DNA from: Methylophilaceae bacterium LSUCC0665
GTDB lineage: Bacteria > Pseudomonadota > Gammaproteobacteria > Burkholderiales > Methylophilaceae
Reading direction: 5' to 3'
DNA length: 64,000 nt
Assembly (NCBI GenBank): GCA_024919215.1
Contig: CP103437.1
Span: 372,001 to 436,000, forward strand
The notes under the pieces are model-generated. The model was not told the origin of the DNA. It was given only the letters and a program-made list of their open reading frames with translations, and did not search any database. This document shows, piece by piece, positions 20,083 through 31,442 of the stretch. The first letter of the stretch is position 1. Every line of letters begins with the position of its first letter. Made by a program: the position numbers and the translations under genes.

Positions 20083-21105
20083 GTGCAAGAGTTTTTCTCT
20101 CAATTTTTTAGTTCAGACGTTGCGCTAACGCTATCTTATCTTTTTAAGATCATCTTAATTGTCATACCGGTAATGATTTCTGTCGCTTATCTTACCTACT
20201 TTGAAAGAAGAGTGATTGGGTTCATGCAATCTCGAATTGGACCAAATAGGGTCGGTTATTTTGGTTTGCTCCAGCCAATTGCGGATGCCTTAAAATTGAT
20301 GTTTAAAGAAATCGTATTACCAACAAAGTCTAATAACTTTTTATTTTTTCTTGCACCATTATTATCGATTGCACCTGCTCTAGCGGCCTGGGCAGTCATT
20401 CCATTTGATTATGAAATGGTATTAGCTGACATTAATGCTGGTCTTTTATATGTGTTAGCTATGACATCAATTGCAGTTTATGGAGTCATTATTGCAGGGT
20501 GGGCATCTAACTCAAAGTATGCCTTTTTAGGAAGTTTACGATCTGCGGCTCAAATCGTGTCATACGAAATCGCAATGGGATTTACCCTTGTCGGAGTGTT
20601 GATGTGTGCCAATAGCCTAAATCTTGGAGATATCGTGATAGCTCAAGAGGGAGGTATTTCACAATGGTACTGTTGGCCATTATTCCCATTGTTTATTATT
20701 TATTTTATTAGCGCTGTTGCAGAAACCAATCGTGCCCCATTTGACGTGGCTGAGGGTGAGTCAGAGATCGTAGCAGGTTTTCATGTTGAATATTCAGGTA
20801 TGGCATTCGCCTTATTCTTTTTAGCAGAATATGCAAATATGATTTTAGTCAGTATCTTGGCTGTCATTATGTTTTTGGGAGGCTGGTTGTCACCAGTTTC
20901 TTTTATCCCAGATGGTATATTCTGGTTAATTATTAAGGTAGCCTTTGTGCTGTTTTGCTTTTTATGGTTAAGAGCGACATTCCCTCGCTACCGTTATGAT
21001 CAAATAATGAGACTTGGGTGGAAGGTGTTTATTCCTCTCACTTTGGTATGGATTATTTTTGTGGGCGCTATGATGCAAACTCGTTATGCAGGATACTTTC
21101 ATTAA
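20083..21105 (+). CDS. nuoH: NADH-quinone oxidoreductase subunit H
   Basis: This membrane subunit links the peripheral arm to the proton-pumping arm and forms part of the quinone tunnel. Family blocks are visible: [20 protein letters not shown] at about residues 40-59, [20 protein letters not shown] near residue 220, and [18 protein letters not shown] near the end. It starts with GTG immediately after the nuoG stop. The length is 340 residues, with about eight hydrophobic helices. Confidence 0.97.
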   Translation: MQEFFSQFFSSDVALTLSYLFKIILIVIPVMISVAYLTYFERRVIGFMQSRIGPNRVGYFGLLQPIADALKLMFKEIVLPTKSNNFLFFLAPLLSIAPALAAWAVIPFDYEMVLADINAGLLYVLAMTSIAVYGVIIAGWASNSKYAFLGSLRSAAQIVSYEIAMGFTLVGVLMCANSLNLGDIVIAQEGGISQWYCWPLFPLFIIYFISAVAETNRAPFDVAEGESEIVAGFHVEYSGMAFALFFLAEYANMILVSILAVIMFLGGWLSPVSFIPDGIFWLIIKVAFVLFCFLWLRATFPRYRYDQIMRLGWKVFIPLTLVWIIFVGAMMQTRYAGYFH

Positions 21106-21596
21106 TGAAAAAACTAATTTTAAATATTTCAAAAAGCCTGTCTCTTTTCGAGCTTCTAAAAGGCATGAAATTAACTTTAAGTTATTTTTTTGCAAAGAAG
21201 GTCACGATCCAGTATCCCGAACAAAAAACACCTCAATCTCCACGATTTAGAGGTCTCCATGCATTGCGACGTTATCCGAATGGTGAAGAGAGATGTATTG
21301 CATGTAAGTTGTGTGAAGCAGTGTGTCCCGCAATGGCAATTACAATTGAATCTGAATTAAGGGAAGATAATTCCAGAAGAACAACTCGATATGATATTGA
21401 TTTAACTAAGTGTATCTTTTGTGGTTTTTGTGAAGAGTCATGCCCGGTAGACTCAATCGTCGAAACGCGAATATTTGAATACCATGGGGAAGAGAGAGGT
21501 GATTTGCTTTATACCAAAGACATGCTTTTAGAAGTGGGTAAAAAGTATGAAAAACAAATTGCTAAAGACCGCAAACAAGAGGCGAAGTACCGTTAA
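21105..21596 (+). CDS. nuoI: NADH-quinone oxidoreductase subunit I
   Basis: This ferredoxin-like subunit holds clusters N6a and N6b. Two CxxCxxCxxxCP motifs are visible: [12 protein letters not shown] and [12 protein letters not shown]. The start was placed at ATG 21105, which overlaps the nuoH stop as TAATG and gives 163 residues, the usual size. A reading from 21018 would overlap nuoH by 88 bases and is rejected. Confidence 0.96.
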   Translation: MKKLILNISKSLSLFELLKGMKLTLSYFFAKKVTIQYPEQKTPQSPRFRGLHALRRYPNGEERCIACKLCEAVCPAMAITIESELREDNSRRTTRYDIDLTKCIFCGFCEESCPVDSIVETRIFEYHGEERGDLLYTKDMLLEVGKKYEKQIAKDRKQEAKYR

Positions 21597-22192
21597 TGAT
21601 TTTTACAGATTATCTTTTCTATCTTTTTAGCAGTATTTTGGTATTAGCATCTTTGCGAGTTATTACTGCAAATAATCCTGTTTATTCCGCTCTTTCATTA
21701 GTCCTTGCTTTTTTTAGTGCAGCAGGCATCTGGTTGCTGTTACATGCTGAATTCTTAGCTATTGCGTTGGTGTTAGTTTATGTTGGCGCAGTAATGGTGT
21801 TATTTCTATTTGTTGTGATGATGTTAGATATTAATATTGAAGCCCTTAAACAAAGATTTTGGAGTTATTTTCCAGTCGCACTCTTGATTGCTTTGTTATT
21901 TATTTTCGAGATCTATTTAGTGGTAACGGATAAGTTTTTTAGCTCTTTAGATCCAGTTGGAATACCTTTAGAGAAAAGCAACACCCACTCAATAGGAAGT
22001 GTGTTATACACCGACTATTTGCTGCCATTTCAGGTTGCGGCAGTAATTTTATTGGTCGCTATCATATCCGCTATTGTTTTGACTATGCATGGCAAGAAGT
22101 CGCATAAAGCGATCGATCCTAAAGATCAAATTAAAGTGAACAGAAATGATCGAGTCAGAGTAGTCAAAATGAAATCGGAGAAAAAGAAGTAA
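21596..22192 (+). CDS. nuoJ: NADH-quinone oxidoreductase subunit J
   Basis: This is a membrane subunit of the proton-translocating arm. Five hydrophobic helices occupy about residues 5-165, with the conserved [20 protein letters not shown] block (about residues 48-67) containing the broken helix. The C-terminus is basic and soluble. Both ends overlap the neighbouring genes by one base (TAATG), showing tight translational coupling. Confidence 0.95.
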   Translation: MIFTDYLFYLFSSILVLASLRVITANNPVYSALSLVLAFFSAAGIWLLLHAEFLAIALVLVYVGAVMVLFLFVVMMLDINIEALKQRFWSYFPVALLIALLFIFEIYLVVTDKFFSSLDPVGIPLEKSNTHSIGSVLYTDYLLPFQVAAVILLVAIISAIVLTMHGKKSHKAIDPKDQIKVNRNDRVRVVKMKSEKKK

Positions 22193-22497
22193 TGGTAACT
22201 TTATCTCACTATCTATTTTTAGGAGGAATTCTATTTGCCATAAGTATTCTAGGAATTTTTTTAAATAGAAAAAATATTATTTTAATTCTTATGGCGATCG
22301 AATTGATGTTGCTAGCAGTAAATATAAACTTTATTGCGTTTAGTCATTTTCTCGGTGATCTATCTGGCCAAATTTTTGTTTTTTTTATTCTGACTGTTGC
22401 TGCTGCGGAGTCAGCTATAGGTTTAGCTATCATTATTTTGATTTTTAGAAACTATAAATCAATTAATGTAGCAGATGTGAATAGGTTAAAAGAATGA
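22192..22497 (+). CDS. nuoK: NADH-quinone oxidoreductase subunit K
   Basis: This 101-residue, three-helix membrane subunit has the two glutamates of the proton path visible in [15 protein letters not shown] (helix 2) and [17 protein letters not shown] (helix 3). It starts at the nuoJ stop and overlaps nuoL by 4 bases. Confidence 0.96.
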   Translation: MVTLSHYLFLGGILFAISILGIFLNRKNIILILMAIELMLLAVNINFIAFSHFLGDLSGQIFVFFILTVAAAESAIGLAIIILIFRNYKSINVADVNRLKE

Positions 22498-24476
22498 CGT
22501 TAATGAAACTATATAGCTTGGTTCCAATGATGCCTCTTGTTGCATCAATCATCATCGGTCTATTTGGTCGTCAATTACCAAGAGCATTTTCACATTTAGT
22601 CCCTATTGTTTTAGTGTTAGGAAGTTTTCTTTTATCTTTATACGCCCTATACATTTCCTATCATGGTTATGTGTTTAATGAGAATCTCTTTAGGTGGATG
22701 ACTGTTGGACAGTATGATTTAAATATTGGTTTCATGGTCGACAATCTGACAGCATTAATGATGACGGTAGTCACATTTGTTTCATTAATGGTGCATATTT
22801 ATACCATTGAATATATGAAAAAGGACCCTGGTTACAGTCGCTTCTATAGTTTTATTTCATTATTTACTTTTGCCATGCTGATGTTGGTGATGAGTAATAA
22901 TTTTTTACAGCTATTTTTTGGCTGGGAAGCAGTCGGTCTAGTCTCTTATTTACTGATTGGATTCTGGTATAAAAAACCAACGGCTATTCATGCCAATATG
23001 AAAGCTTTTTTGGTGAATAGAGTTGGTGATTTTGGCTTTCTCTTGGGAATCGCTCTAATAATGTTTTACTTTGGAACCCTCGATTATCAAGAAGTTTTTT
23101 CAAGAGTAAATTCTTTCGCTGATCAAGAATTTATTCTGATGGGCTCTTCTGTTTCTCTAGTCACGTTAATTTCAATTTTATTATTTATAGGCGCAATGGG
23201 TAAGTCTGCACAAGTGCCTTTACACGTCTGGTTACCAGATTCTATGGAGGGTCCAACCCCAATATCAGCTCTGATTCATGCAGCAACCATGGTAACGGCA
23301 GGAATCTTTCTTGTAACGCGAGTATCTCCAATAGTGGAATTATCAAATACAGCACTATCCGTTATTCTGATTGTGGGTAGCATTACCGCTTTATTCATGG
23401 GTATTTTAGGTATTTTTCAAAATGATATAAAACGGGTTGTGGCATACTCTACCTTATCTCAACTTGGTTATATGACGATTGCCTTGGGTGTCTCAAGCTA
23501 CTCCTTAGCAATGTTCCATTTATTTACGCATGCGTTTTTTAAGGCTTTATTATTTTTAGGTGCTGGATCAGTAATAATTGGTATGCATCATGATCAAAAT
23601 ATTATGAACATGGGAAATCTAAAAAAATATATGCCAATTACTTGGATAACATTTTTACTTGCCACTTTAGCTTTGGTTGGTATGCCATTTTTCTCAGGAT
23701 TTTATTCTAAGGAATCAATCATCGAGGCGGTAAAATACAGTGAAATTGTTGGCTCAAGTTTTGCATATTTTGCTGCTGTATTTGGCGTTTTTATTACCTC
23801 GCTGTATAGCTTTAGATTATATTTTATTGTCTTCCATGGGCAGGAGAGGTGGAGAGATAAGTCTTCATCAAACAATCATCATGACCACGGCTTGACTGCA
23901 AATCAATCTCCCCATGAGACAACCTGGGTAGTAACGATGCCTCTCATTTTGCTGGCTATTCCATCGGTCCTCATTGGATTTTTTACGATTGAACCAATTA
24001 TTAAAAGTAATTTTCTATTAAAAGATATCTTTATTTTGGATACACATCTTGCGCTAGAGCAGGTCACTGAACATTTTCATGGCTCTATAAATATGGCTCT
24101 GCACGCATTAGCGACGTTACCATTTTGGCTAATGGTATTAGGCTTTATCATTGCATATCTCTTGTATTACAAAAATATTAATTTTATAAAGACACCGAAG
24201 GTTGTAAAAAAAGTCATAGATTCTAAATATGGTTTTGATAACTTTAATGAATACGTTTTGGCACCACTAACAGTCAGACTTGGAAATGCTTTATGGAAAT
24301 ATATGGATATAAAAATAATTGATAATTTCTTTGTCAACGGCGCCGCTAGAACAATTAATCTTTTCTCACACATTACTAAAAGAATACAAACTGGTTTTAT
24401 TTCTCAATATGCCTTTGTGATGGTGATTGGATTGTTGCTTTTCATAAGCTATTTTATTTTGGGTGGTAAGTCATGA
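22494..24476 (+). CDS. nuoL: NADH-quinone oxidoreductase subunit L
   Basis: This is the distal antiporter-like proton-pumping subunit with the long lateral helix. The Mrp-type core is visible: [19 protein letters not shown] with the conserved Glu at about residue 144, and [20 protein letters not shown] near residue 235. [16 protein letters not shown] and the lysine helix follow. The length of 660 is standard. It overlaps nuoM by 4 bases. Confidence 0.97.
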   Translation: MTLMKLYSLVPMMPLVASIIIGLFGRQLPRAFSHLVPIVLVLGSFLLSLYALYISYHGYVFNENLFRWMTVGQYDLNIGFMVDNLTALMMTVVTFVSLMVHIYTIEYMKKDPGYSRFYSFISLFTFAMLMLVMSNNFLQLFFGWEAVGLVSYLLIGFWYKKPTAIHANMKAFLVNRVGDFGFLLGIALIMFYFGTLDYQEVFSRVNSFADQEFILMGSSVSLVTLISILLFIGAMGKSAQVPLHVWLPDSMEGPTPISALIHAATMVTAGIFLVTRVSPIVELSNTALSVILIVGSITALFMGILGIFQNDIKRVVAYSTLSQLGYMTIALGVSSYSLAMFHLFTHAFFKALLFLGAGSVIIGMHHDQNIMNMGNLKKYMPITWITFLLATLALVGMPFFSGFYSKESIIEAVKYSEIVGSSFAYFAAVFGVFITSLYSFRLYFIVFHGQERWRDKSSSNNHHDHGLTANQSPHETTWVVTMPLILLAIPSVLIGFFTIEPIIKSNFLLKDIFILDTHLALEQVTEHFHGSINMALHALATLPFWLMVLGFIIAYLLYYKNINFIKTPKVVKKVIDSKYGFDNFNEYVLAPLTVRLGNALWKYMDIKIIDNFFVNGAARTINLFSHITKRIQTGFISQYAFVMVIGLLLFISYFILGGKS

Positions 24477-25948
24477 CCGGTATCTTGTCATTAGTAATTT
24501 GGACTCCGATTGTACTTGGCTTAGTTTTATTGCTGATACAAAATAAATTATCAACTACCCTAACATACCGATTAGGCAATTTTTTTGGATTTATTTCTTT
24601 TCTTGTCACACTGCCTTTGTATATTTATTTTGATAAAGGATTTTCCGGTTTTCAATTTCAAGAAATGTACCCATGGATTAATCATTTTTCGATAAATTAT
24701 CATCTTGGTTTGGATGGGATTTCTTTACCGCTTGTTCTTTTAACAAGTTTTATTTCTTGGCTTGTGATTTTTATTTCATCTAATTCAATACAGCGGGCTA
24801 TTGGTTTCTATATTTCTGTCTTCTTAATTCTTTCTGGTCTAATGATTGGTGTTTTTCTGGCCCTTGATGCAATCCTATATTATGTGTTTTGGGAAGCGAT
24901 GCTTATTCCGATGTTTTTACTTATTGGCATCTGGGGTGGTCCAAATCGTGTTTATGCCTCCATCAAGTTTTTTCTGTATACGGTGCTTGGCTCGTTGTTA
25001 ATGTTGGTAGCATTTATATACCTCTATAACCAAACGGCAAGCTTTTCAATTTTAGATTTTTACTCGAAACCTTTATCACTCAATATCCAGGTATTGATTT
25101 TCCTGGCCTTTTTCATGGCATTTGCAGTCAAAATTCCCATGTGGCCTGTTCATACTTGGTTGCCTGATGCGCACGTGGAAGCTCCAACAGGAGGTTCGGT
25201 CATTTTAGCTGCGATTATGTTGAAATTGGGTGGGTATAGTTTTATTCGGTTTGCAATGCCAATTAGTCCTGATGCATTAATCTTTTTAAAGCCTTTTTTA
25301 ATTGGTCTGTCTTTAATCGCAATTGTTTATATTGCCTTGGTTGCAATCGTGCAAACAGATATGAAAAAATTAATTGCTTACTCATCAATATCTCATATGG
25401 GTTTTGTGACACTTGGCTTATTTATTCTAAACCCATTGGGATTTGAAGGTGGATACGTTCAGATGATTTCTCATGGGTTTATTTCTGCAGCACTATTTTT
25501 TGCAATTGGCGTTCTCTATGACAGAATGCATTCGAGAAACATCAGTGACTATAGGGGTGTGATGAATAGCATGCCTATTTTTGGCTCTTTCTTTGTCTTA
25601 TTTGCTATGGCTAATTCTGGGCTACCAGGAACATCAGGATTTGTTGGTGAATTTCTTGTCATTTTAGGGGCTATGCAAGATCATTTTTGGATTGCTTTCT
25701 TTGCTAGCCTGACCCTTATTTTTGGTGCCACATATTCCTTGTGGCTTGTGAAAAGAATTATTTTTGGTGAGGTGAAGAATAAAAAAATTGCTGCACTTAA
25801 AGATTTAAATGGAAAAGAGTTTTTTGTGATGAGCGTATTAGCTTTGATGACCTTGGCTATTGGAATATATCCAGCACTTATTACCGATATTACGAATCAG
25901 TCATCCCAAGTGATGTTGGGATTAATTCAACAATCAAAAATTTTATAA
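24473..25948 (+). CDS. nuoM: NADH-quinone oxidoreductase subunit M
   Basis: This is the second antiporter-like proton-pumping subunit. YYVFWEAMLIPMFLLIGIWG around residue 145 carries the conserved Glu. KIPMWPVHTWLPDAHVEAPT around residue 225, KLIAYSSISHMGFV and SNSGLPGTSGFVGEF-type sequence (here ANSGLPGTSGFVGEF) are family hallmarks. The length is 491 residues with about 14 hydrophobic helices. It ends 4 bases before nuoN. Confidence 0.97.
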   Translation: MTGILSLVIWTPIVLGLVLLLIQNKLSTTLTYRLGNFFGFISFLVTLPLYIYFDKGFSGFQFQEMYPWINHFSINYHLGLDGISLPLVLLTSFISWLVIFISSNSIQRAIGFYISVFLILSGLMIGVFLALDAILYYVFWEAMLIPMFLLIGIWGGPNRVYASIKFFLYTVLGSLLMLVAFIYLYNQTASFSILDFYSKPLSLNIQVLIFLAFFMAFAVKIPMWPVHTWLPDAHVEAPTGGSVILAAIMLKLGGYSFIRFAMPISPDALIFLKPFLIGLSLIAIVYIALVAIVQTDMKKLIAYSSISHMGFVTLGLFILNPLGFEGGYVQMISHGFISAALFFAIGVLYDRMHSRNISDYRGVMNSMPIFGSFFVLFAMANSGLPGTSGFVGEFLVILGAMQDHFWIAFFASLTLIFGATYSLWLVKRIIFGEVKNKKIAALKDLNGKEFFVMSVLALMTLAIGIYPALITDITNQSSQVMLGLIQQSKIL

Positions 25949-25952
25949 CACT

Positions 25953-27398
25953 ATGACGCTCTCAACATTATTGACTATTGCTGTTCCAGAAATCATTATC
26001 TTGATTGCTGCTATGAGCGTTCTTTTGCTTGGGGTATTTTATAAAAATACCACTTCTCTATTTGGTATTACGCAGCTCACTTTGCTGATAGCTGCTTACT
26101 TCACTGCACAATTACCTATTGATGTTAAGTTAACGGCATTTAATGACATGTTTATTGTTGACAGTCTTTCTATGTTTCTTAAGCTACTCAGTTATTTTGC
26201 TTTGTCGTTGGTATTAATTTATAGCCGTAGCTTTTTGCAAATTCGTAATTTACATAATGGTGAATTCTATGCCCTGACGCTTTTTGCATTGTTAGGAATT
26301 AATCTGATTATTTCTTCCTATCATTTATTAAGTTTATACATGGGCCTTGAGCTCCTTTCTTTAAGTTTGTATACCTTAGTGGCATTTGATAGAAACCGAC
26401 CAGAAGCTACCGAGGCAGCAATGAAGTATTTTGTTCTTGGCGCCGTTGCTTCAGGATTTTTATTGTATGGTTTTTCAATGTTGTATGGTATTACTGGAAG
26501 TTTGCAGATTGCAGAAATTTCATCCAAGCTAACAGATGCTTCAATCAATCCGGTGGTCTTATCATTTGCATTGGTATTTGTTGTTGTAGGAATTGCCTTT
26601 AAGTTTGGTGCAGCCCCATTCCAATTATGGGTGCCTGACGTGTATCAGGGAGCAGCAACTCCCATTACCATGTTTATTGGTTCGGTACCAAAATTTGCAT
26701 CTGTGGCTATGTTGATACGGCTATTATTTCAAGGTTTAGATCACATGGTATTAGATTGGCAAGCAATGCTTCTTATCATGGCTATTGTATCTATGTTGTT
26801 TGGAAACATCACAGCGATAGCGCAAACAAAAATTAAAAGACTGTTAGCATATTCAGCTATTTCTCATGTGGGTTTTATGTTTTTAGGCTTAGCAACTGGA
26901 ACGATTACTGGAATAGCATCTGCATTGATGTACATCGCTGTCTATGTTCTTATGACGCTTGCATCATTCGGGTTAATAATCCATTTAAGCAACCAAGGGA
27001 AAGAGCTTGATCAGATTACTGACCTCTCAGGCTTGGGAAAACAAAAACCATGGTTAGCTTTTTTACTGTTGCTCATATTTTTAAGTTTGGCAGGAATTCC
27101 TCCAACTATCGGTTTTTATGCGAAGTTTTCAATTATCCAGGCAACAGTTCAATTTGGTTGGATCTGGCCAGCAATCATTGCAGTTATGAGCGCTCTCATT
27201 GGAATATTTTATTATTTGAGAATTATCAAAGTCGCTTATTTTGACGAACCTGTAAAAAATTTAGACCAAGTCTCAAAATCATCGAACAATGAACTGAGTG
27301 TCACTTTATCAATCAATACTCTTGCTTTGTTGATTATTGGATTGTTTCCGTCCTCATTAATGGATATAGCGACACTTACTTCAGCACTTATATTTTAA
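25953..27398 (+). CDS. nuoN: NADH-quinone oxidoreductase subunit N
   Basis: This third antiporter-like subunit joins the pumping arm to NuoK/J. GLELLSLSLYTLVAFDRNR near residue 130 and KFGAAPFQLWVPDVYQGAAT near residue 217 match NuoN. KRLLAYSAISHVGFM and SLAGIPPTIGFYAKF are further hallmarks. The length is 481 residues. The stop overlaps the DUF2818 start by one base (TAATG), so the operon continues. Confidence 0.97.
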   Translation: MTLSTLLTIAVPEIIILIAAMSVLLLGVFYKNTTSLFGITQLTLLIAAYFTAQLPIDVKLTAFNDMFIVDSLSMFLKLLSYFALSLVLIYSRSFLQIRNLHNGEFYALTLFALLGINLIISSYHLLSLYMGLELLSLSLYTLVAFDRNRPEATEAAMKYFVLGAVASGFLLYGFSMLYGITGSLQIAEISSKLTDASINPVVLSFALVFVVVGIAFKFGAAPFQLWVPDVYQGAATPITMFIGSVPKFASVAMLIRLLFQGLDHMVLDWQAMLLIMAIVSMLFGNITAIAQTKIKRLLAYSAISHVGFMFLGLATGTITGIASALMYIAVYVLMTLASFGLIIHLSNQGKELDQITDLSGLGKQKPWLAFLLLLIFLSLAGIPPTIGFYAKFSIIQATVQFGWIWPAIIAVMSALIGIFYYLRIIKVAYFDEPVKNLDQVSKSSNNELSVTLSINTLALLIIGLFPSSLMDIATLTSALIF

Positions 27399-27676
27399 TG
27401 ATTTTTTTACTCATACTTATTTTAATGATTTTTTTAGCTAACCTGCCTTGGATGACAAGTAATTTTATGCTTCTTTTTCCTGCTAAAAAGTCCTTACCCA
27501 TTATTGTTCTTGAAGTCCTCTTGTATTTTTTGATTTTTAGATTAATCACCTATGCACTGGAGTGGACCATGATAGGATCAGTACATAATCAAGATTGGCA
27601 ATTTTACGCAGCACTTCTATCTTTATTTATCGTATCCAGCTCACCTGGGTTTGTGGTCAAAGTATTGTGGAAATAG
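27398..27676 (+). CDS. DUF2818 family membrane protein
   Basis: This 92-residue protein has two to three hydrophobic helices (about 2-25, 32-50, 70-88). It matches the DUF2818 family, which follows nuoN in betaproteobacteria, and the position here is exactly that. The role is unknown, but constant association with nuo genes suggests a part in complex I assembly or stability. It overlaps nuoN by one base and the next gene by 10 bases. Confidence 0.85.
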   Translation: MIFLLILILMIFLANLPWMTSNFMLLFPAKKSLPIIVLEVLLYFLIFRLITYALEWTMIGSVHNQDWQFYAALLSLFIVSSSPGFVVKVLWK

Positions 27677-28530
27677 CAAAACCCAAAGTTATTATCGTAG
27701 GCTGTGGAAATTTAGGAAAAAAAATTGGTGATATTTTTGCTCAGCACGAAAATTTTCAAATTCTGGGTGTAAAAAGAAATCCAAGCGGGCAAAGCAATTT
27801 TCCGATTCTAGCCAAAGATATTTTTGCCAATGATTTCTCTGCATGGATTGTTGCTGAAAATCCAAACTATATAATTTATTCAGCCACGCCAGCTAGCTCT
27901 AATTCAAAAGATTATGAAAAAATTTATGTTGAAGGCTTAAGAAAGATAACAGGTATTATTGAAAGCCAAAAGCTGCAGACCAAAGTATTTTTTATTTCTA
28001 GTACCAGGGTATTCAACGGCAATGCTAATTTAGAGGCGCTTGATGATCATGATGAAATCAACCCAAATGATGAACAAGGTCGAATTCTAGGGCAAGCTGA
28101 ATGTATCGCCACCAAGAATGATAAAGGCTTCGTTTTTCGTTTAACAGGAATTTATGGTGTTGATAGAACCATGATGATTCGTTTAGCTCAAGATCAACAA
28201 TCGTGGCCAGAAAATCGATTTACTAATAGAATTTATGATGAAGACGCAGCTAATATTATTGTAAATATTATTCTTAATAAACATTTAGATCCCAAATTCA
28301 ACTTACCTTTAACTATTAACATAACTGACTCGCGCCCTGTTGAGCTTTATTTAGTTCTAAACTTTATTAGAAAAAAATTAAACCTTCCTGAAGTGTTCCT
28401 TGAACCGATAGGTAGTGTTGTGGGAAAAAAAATTATTTCAACTTTTGTGTCTAAACAGTTAAATTATCAATTCAAGCATCCAAGCTTTGAGAGTGGTTAT
28501 ACAGAAATTATTCAAAAGATGGCGAGATAG
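27667..28530 (+). CDS. NAD(P)-dependent sugar epimerase/dehydratase-like protein (extended SDR fold)
   Basis: This is a Rossmann-fold protein with a nucleotide-binding VIIVGCGNLGKKIG near the N-terminus. The SSTRVFNG motif resembles SDR active-site strands, and FRLTGIYGVDRTM follows. The usual catalytic YxxxK is not obvious (a GRILGQAE sequence occupies the place), so it may be an atypical member like E. coli YeeZ. I chose GTG 27667, which gives 287 residues and overlaps the DUF2818 gene by 10 bases; a longer frame from 27595 would overlap far more. It is the last gene of the nuo transcription unit. The substrate is unknown. Confidence 0.75.
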   Translation: MEIAKPKVIIVGCGNLGKKIGDIFAQHENFQILGVKRNPSGQSNFPILAKDIFANDFSAWIVAENPNYIIYSATPASSNSKDYEKIYVEGLRKITGIIESQKLQTKVFFISSTRVFNGNANLEALDDHDEINPNDEQGRILGQAECIATKNDKGFVFRLTGIYGVDRTMMIRLAQDQQSWPENRFTNRIYDEDAANIIVNIILNKHLDPKFNLPLTINITDSRPVELYLVLNFIRKKLNLPEVFLEPIGSVVGKKIISTFVSKQLNYQFKHPSFESGYTEIIQKMAR

Positions 28531-28537
28531 TTATAGA

Positions 28538-28566
28538 TTGCTGTTGATCGAGCGATGATATAAAAT
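28538..28566 (+). promoter_or_regulatory. promoter of tRNA-Val
   Basis: TTGCTG (28538-28543), a 17-base spacer and TAAAAT (28561-28566) lie 20 bases before tRNA-Val, just downstream of the preceding coding sequence. Confidence 0.6.
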
Positions 28567-28586
28567 AGTCGCTTATTTTTGACTTC

Positions 28587-28663
28587 AGGCGCGTAGCTCA
28601 GTTGGTTAGAGCACCACCTTGACATGGTGGGGGTCGTTGGTTCGAATCCAATCGCGCCTACCA
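28587..28663 (+). tRNA. tRNA-Val(GAC)
   Basis: Acceptor AGGCGCG pairs with CGCGCCT. The anticodon loop TTGACAT between CCACC and GGTGG gives GAC. The T-arm is GTTGGTTCGAATCCAAT, and CCA is encoded at 28661-28663. Confidence 0.97.
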
Positions 28664-28673
28664 ATTTAAAAAC

Positions 28674-30581
28674 ATGATAAAAATTTCACTTCCAGACGGC
28701 TCAATTAAAGAATTTGAGAGCACTATTACTTTATCTGATGTTGCATATGACATTGGTGAAGGTCTGGGTCGGGCTGCATTGGCGGGTCATGTTGACGGCA
28801 AATTGGTAGATTTATCTCACGAAATATCCTCAGATGTAGCAGTTTCTATCGTGACTGCTAAGAATGATGAGGGGTTGGATATTTTAAGACATTCCACAGC
28901 TCACCTGCTGGCATATGCCGTTAAAGAATTGTTTCCTGAAGCACAGGTGACCATAGGACCTACGATTGACGATGGATTCTATTATGATTTTTCATATCAT
29001 CGAACTTTTACTCCAGAAGATTTAAATGCCATTGAAAAAAAGATGACTGAATTGGTAAAAGAAGATCACGTTGTTACTCGAGAAGTGATGAAGCGTGATG
29101 ATGCGGTTAAGTTTTTTCTTGATCAAGGGGAAAAGTATAAGGCTGAAATTATTAAGTCCATCCCTCAGAATGAGGAAGTGACGGTTTACCATGAAGGAAA
29201 GTTCTCTGATTTATGCCGTGGCCCTCACGTTCCATCGACTGGAAAATTAAAAGTATTCAAGTTGATGAAAGTGGCTGGCGCTTATTGGAGAGGAGATTCC
29301 AACAACGAGATGCTGCAACGAATCTATGGAACGGCGTGGGCGACCAAAGATGATCTTAAAGATTATCTGCATCGTCTTGAGGAGGCTGAAAAAAGAGATC
29401 ACCGAAAACTTGGAAGGCAGTTAGATTTATTTCACATTCAAGATAATGCTCCCGGGATGGTGTTCTGGCATGCCAAAGGGTGGTCTCTATGGCAAGAAAT
29501 AGAAAACTACATGAGAAAAAAATTTGTTGATTACGGATATCAAGAAATTAAAACCCCAACCGTGCTTGATAAAACACTATGGGAAAAATCAGGGCACTGG
29601 GACAATTATCATGAAAACATGTTTGTGACAGCTTCTGAAAATAGAGAATATGCGGTAAAGCCAATGAATTGCCCTGGTCATGTTCAAGTTTTTAATCACC
29701 ACTTGCATAGCTATCGTGATCTGCCTTTAAGGTTAGCTGAATTTGGCTCATGTCATCGGAATGAACCATCAGGCGCATTACATGGATTAATGAGAGTAAG
29801 AGGTTTTACTCAAGATGATGCTCATATTTTCTGCACTGAGCAACAGATTCTTAGTGAGGTAGTTGATTTCAATAGAATGCTTATGGAGACCTATAAAGAT
29901 TTTGGTTTTAATGATATTGAGGTCAAGCTTTCTACTCGACCAGAGAAAAGAGTGGGGAGTGATGATGTATGGGATCAGTCTGAAAAAGCCTTGGAAGAAG
30001 CTCTTAAGGCGACAAGACTCGAATATGAGATACAACCAGGCGAAGGCGCTTTTTATGGCCCAAAAATTGAATATGTCTTACGTGATAGCTTGAATCGATT
30101 ATGGCAGTGTGGCACCATTCAACTAGATTTTAACCTGCCGGTTCGTTTAAATGCTGAGTACGTGGATGAAAACAGCAATAAAAAACATCCAGTGATGCTG
30201 CACAGAGCGATTGTAGGATCTATGGAAAGATTTATAGGAATTTTGATTGAACACTACGCCGGCAAGTTTCCGACATGGCTTGCACCAGTCCAGGCTGTGG
30301 TGATGAATATATCGGACTCCCAGGCCAAATATCTTGGCGATGTTATTGATTTTCTTAAGAAAAATGATATTAGATGCGAATCAGACTTGAGAAATGAAAA
30401 AATAACCTATAAAATACGCGAACATAGCATTTCTCGCATACCGTATTTGTTAGTTATAGGTGATCGAGAGATGGAAAACAAACAAGTTGCCGTTCGTACT
30501 CAACAAGGTGAAGATTTGGGTGTAATGACTCTAGAAGAGTTTGTGGAAACAATGAACACACAAATTACAGCCAAAAGTTAA
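28674..30581 (+). CDS. thrS: threonyl-tRNA synthetase
   Basis: This class II synthetase charges tRNA-Thr. It has an N-terminal TGS domain (about residues 1-60) and an editing domain with [19 protein letters not shown] and a second metal site [10 protein letters not shown]. The catalytic core contains the zinc-ligand sequence [13 protein letters not shown] and [19 protein letters not shown], and a C-terminal anticodon-binding domain ends the protein. The length of 635 is standard. It begins 10 bases after tRNA-Val and leads into infC, the usual thrS-infC-rpmI-rplT order. Confidence 0.97.
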   Translation: MIKISLPDGSIKEFESTITLSDVAYDIGEGLGRAALAGHVDGKLVDLSHEISSDVAVSIVTAKNDEGLDILRHSTAHLLAYAVKELFPEAQVTIGPTIDDGFYYDFSYHRTFTPEDLNAIEKKMTELVKEDHVVTREVMKRDDAVKFFLDQGEKYKAEIIKSIPQNEEVTVYHEGKFSDLCRGPHVPSTGKLKVFKLMKVAGAYWRGDSNNEMLQRIYGTAWATKDDLKDYLHRLEEAEKRDHRKLGRQLDLFHIQDNAPGMVFWHAKGWSLWQEIENYMRKKFVDYGYQEIKTPTVLDKTLWEKSGHWDNYHENMFVTASENREYAVKPMNCPGHVQVFNHHLHSYRDLPLRLAEFGSCHRNEPSGALHGLMRVRGFTQDDAHIFCTEQQILSEVVDFNRMLMETYKDFGFNDIEVKLSTRPEKRVGSDDVWDQSEKALEEALKATRLEYEIQPGEGAFYGPKIEYVLRDSLNRLWQCGTIQLDFNLPVRLNAEYVDENSNKKHPVMLHRAIVGSMERFIGILIEHYAGKFPTWLAPVQAVVMNISDSQAKYLGDVIDFLKKNDIRCESDLRNEKITYKIREHSISRIPYLLVIGDREMENKQVAVRTQQGEDLGVMTLEEFVETMNTQITAKS

Positions 30582-30621
30582 AAAGTGAGTTAACGGCTTT
30601 ATTTTTTTTTAGGGGTTAAGC

Positions 30622-31185
30622 ATAGCACAATCAAAAGACGCACGAATTAACGGAGACATAACAGCCCAAGAAATTCGTTTAGTAGGTATGGAAGGAGAAG
30701 CTCTAGGAATTATGAGCTTATCGGAAGCTTTAGGAAAAGCGGATGATTTTGATACCGATTTAGTTGAGATTGCACCAAAAGCTGAACCACCTGTGTGTCG
30801 CTTGATGGATTATGGGAAATTTAAATATGCCCAAAGCAAAAAGCTCCATGAAGCACGAATGAAAACAAAGAATGTACAGGTTAAAGAAGTCAAATTTAGA
30901 CCTGGTACAGACGAGGGTGACTACAACGTCAAATTGCGTAACTTAATTCGCTTTTTGACCGATGGCGATAAAGCTAAGGTGACCTTGCGTTTTAGAGGGC
31001 GAGAAATTGCCCATCAACAACTCGGCATGGATTTATTAAAACGAGTTGAAACAGATCTTGAGGAATACGCAGTAGTTGAGCAGTTTCCAAAGATGGAAGG
31101 CCGTCAAATGGTTATGGTGTTATCACCAAATAAGAAACCTAAGAAGGTCGAAAAAAAGAAAGAAGAAGACGATACGGCTAATTAG
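30622..31185 (+). CDS. infC: translation initiation factor IF-3 (apparent AUA start codon)
   Basis: IF-3 binds the 30S subunit and rejects non-standard start codons. The conserved N-terminus ([19 protein letters not shown]) begins upstream of the first in-frame ATG (30688), and the only initiator in the right place is AUA at 30622. It is preceded 5 bases earlier by the strong Shine-Dalgarno AGGGG (30611-30615), and an in-frame TAG at 30610 excludes longer forms. This gives 187 residues containing [20 protein letters not shown] and [15 protein letters not shown]. The rare start fits the known self-repression of infC by start-codon discrimination (AUU in E. coli). Confidence 0.9.
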   Translation: MAQSKDARINGDITAQEIRLVGMEGEALGIMSLSEALGKADDFDTDLVEIAPKAEPPVCRLMDYGKFKYAQSKKLHEARMKTKNVQVKEVKFRPGTDEGDYNVKLRNLIRFLTDGDKAKVTLRFRGREIAHQQLGMDLLKRVETDLEEYAVVEQFPKMEGRQMVMVLSPNKKPKKVEKKKEEDDTAN

Positions 31186-31222
31186 GCATGCCTAGGCGTC
31201 TCTTAATAATAAGGAGAAAAAA

Positions 31223-31420
31223 ATGCCAAAAATGAAAACAAAAAGTGGAGCGAAAAAACGCTTCAAATTTCTAGGAAGTGGTGCGATCAAAAGAACGCAT
31301 TCACATCTTCGTCATATCTTGACCAAGAAAACAACTAAACAAAAAAGACATCTTCGTGGTACCGAGATCATATCTTCTACTGATGTGAAACGTGTACGCG
31401 CCATGATGCCTACTCAATAG
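31223..31420 (+). CDS. rpmI: 50S ribosomal protein L35
   Basis: This 65-residue, highly basic ribosomal protein starts [19 protein letters not shown], the L35 hallmark. It is preceded by a clear AAGGAG ribosome-binding site and sits between infC and rplT as expected. Confidence 0.97.
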   Translation: MPKMKTKSGAKKRFKFLGSGAIKRTHSHLRHILTKKTTKQKRHLRGTEIISSTDVKRVRAMMPTQ

Positions 31421-31442
31421 TTAAAGATATAAGGAGAAGATT

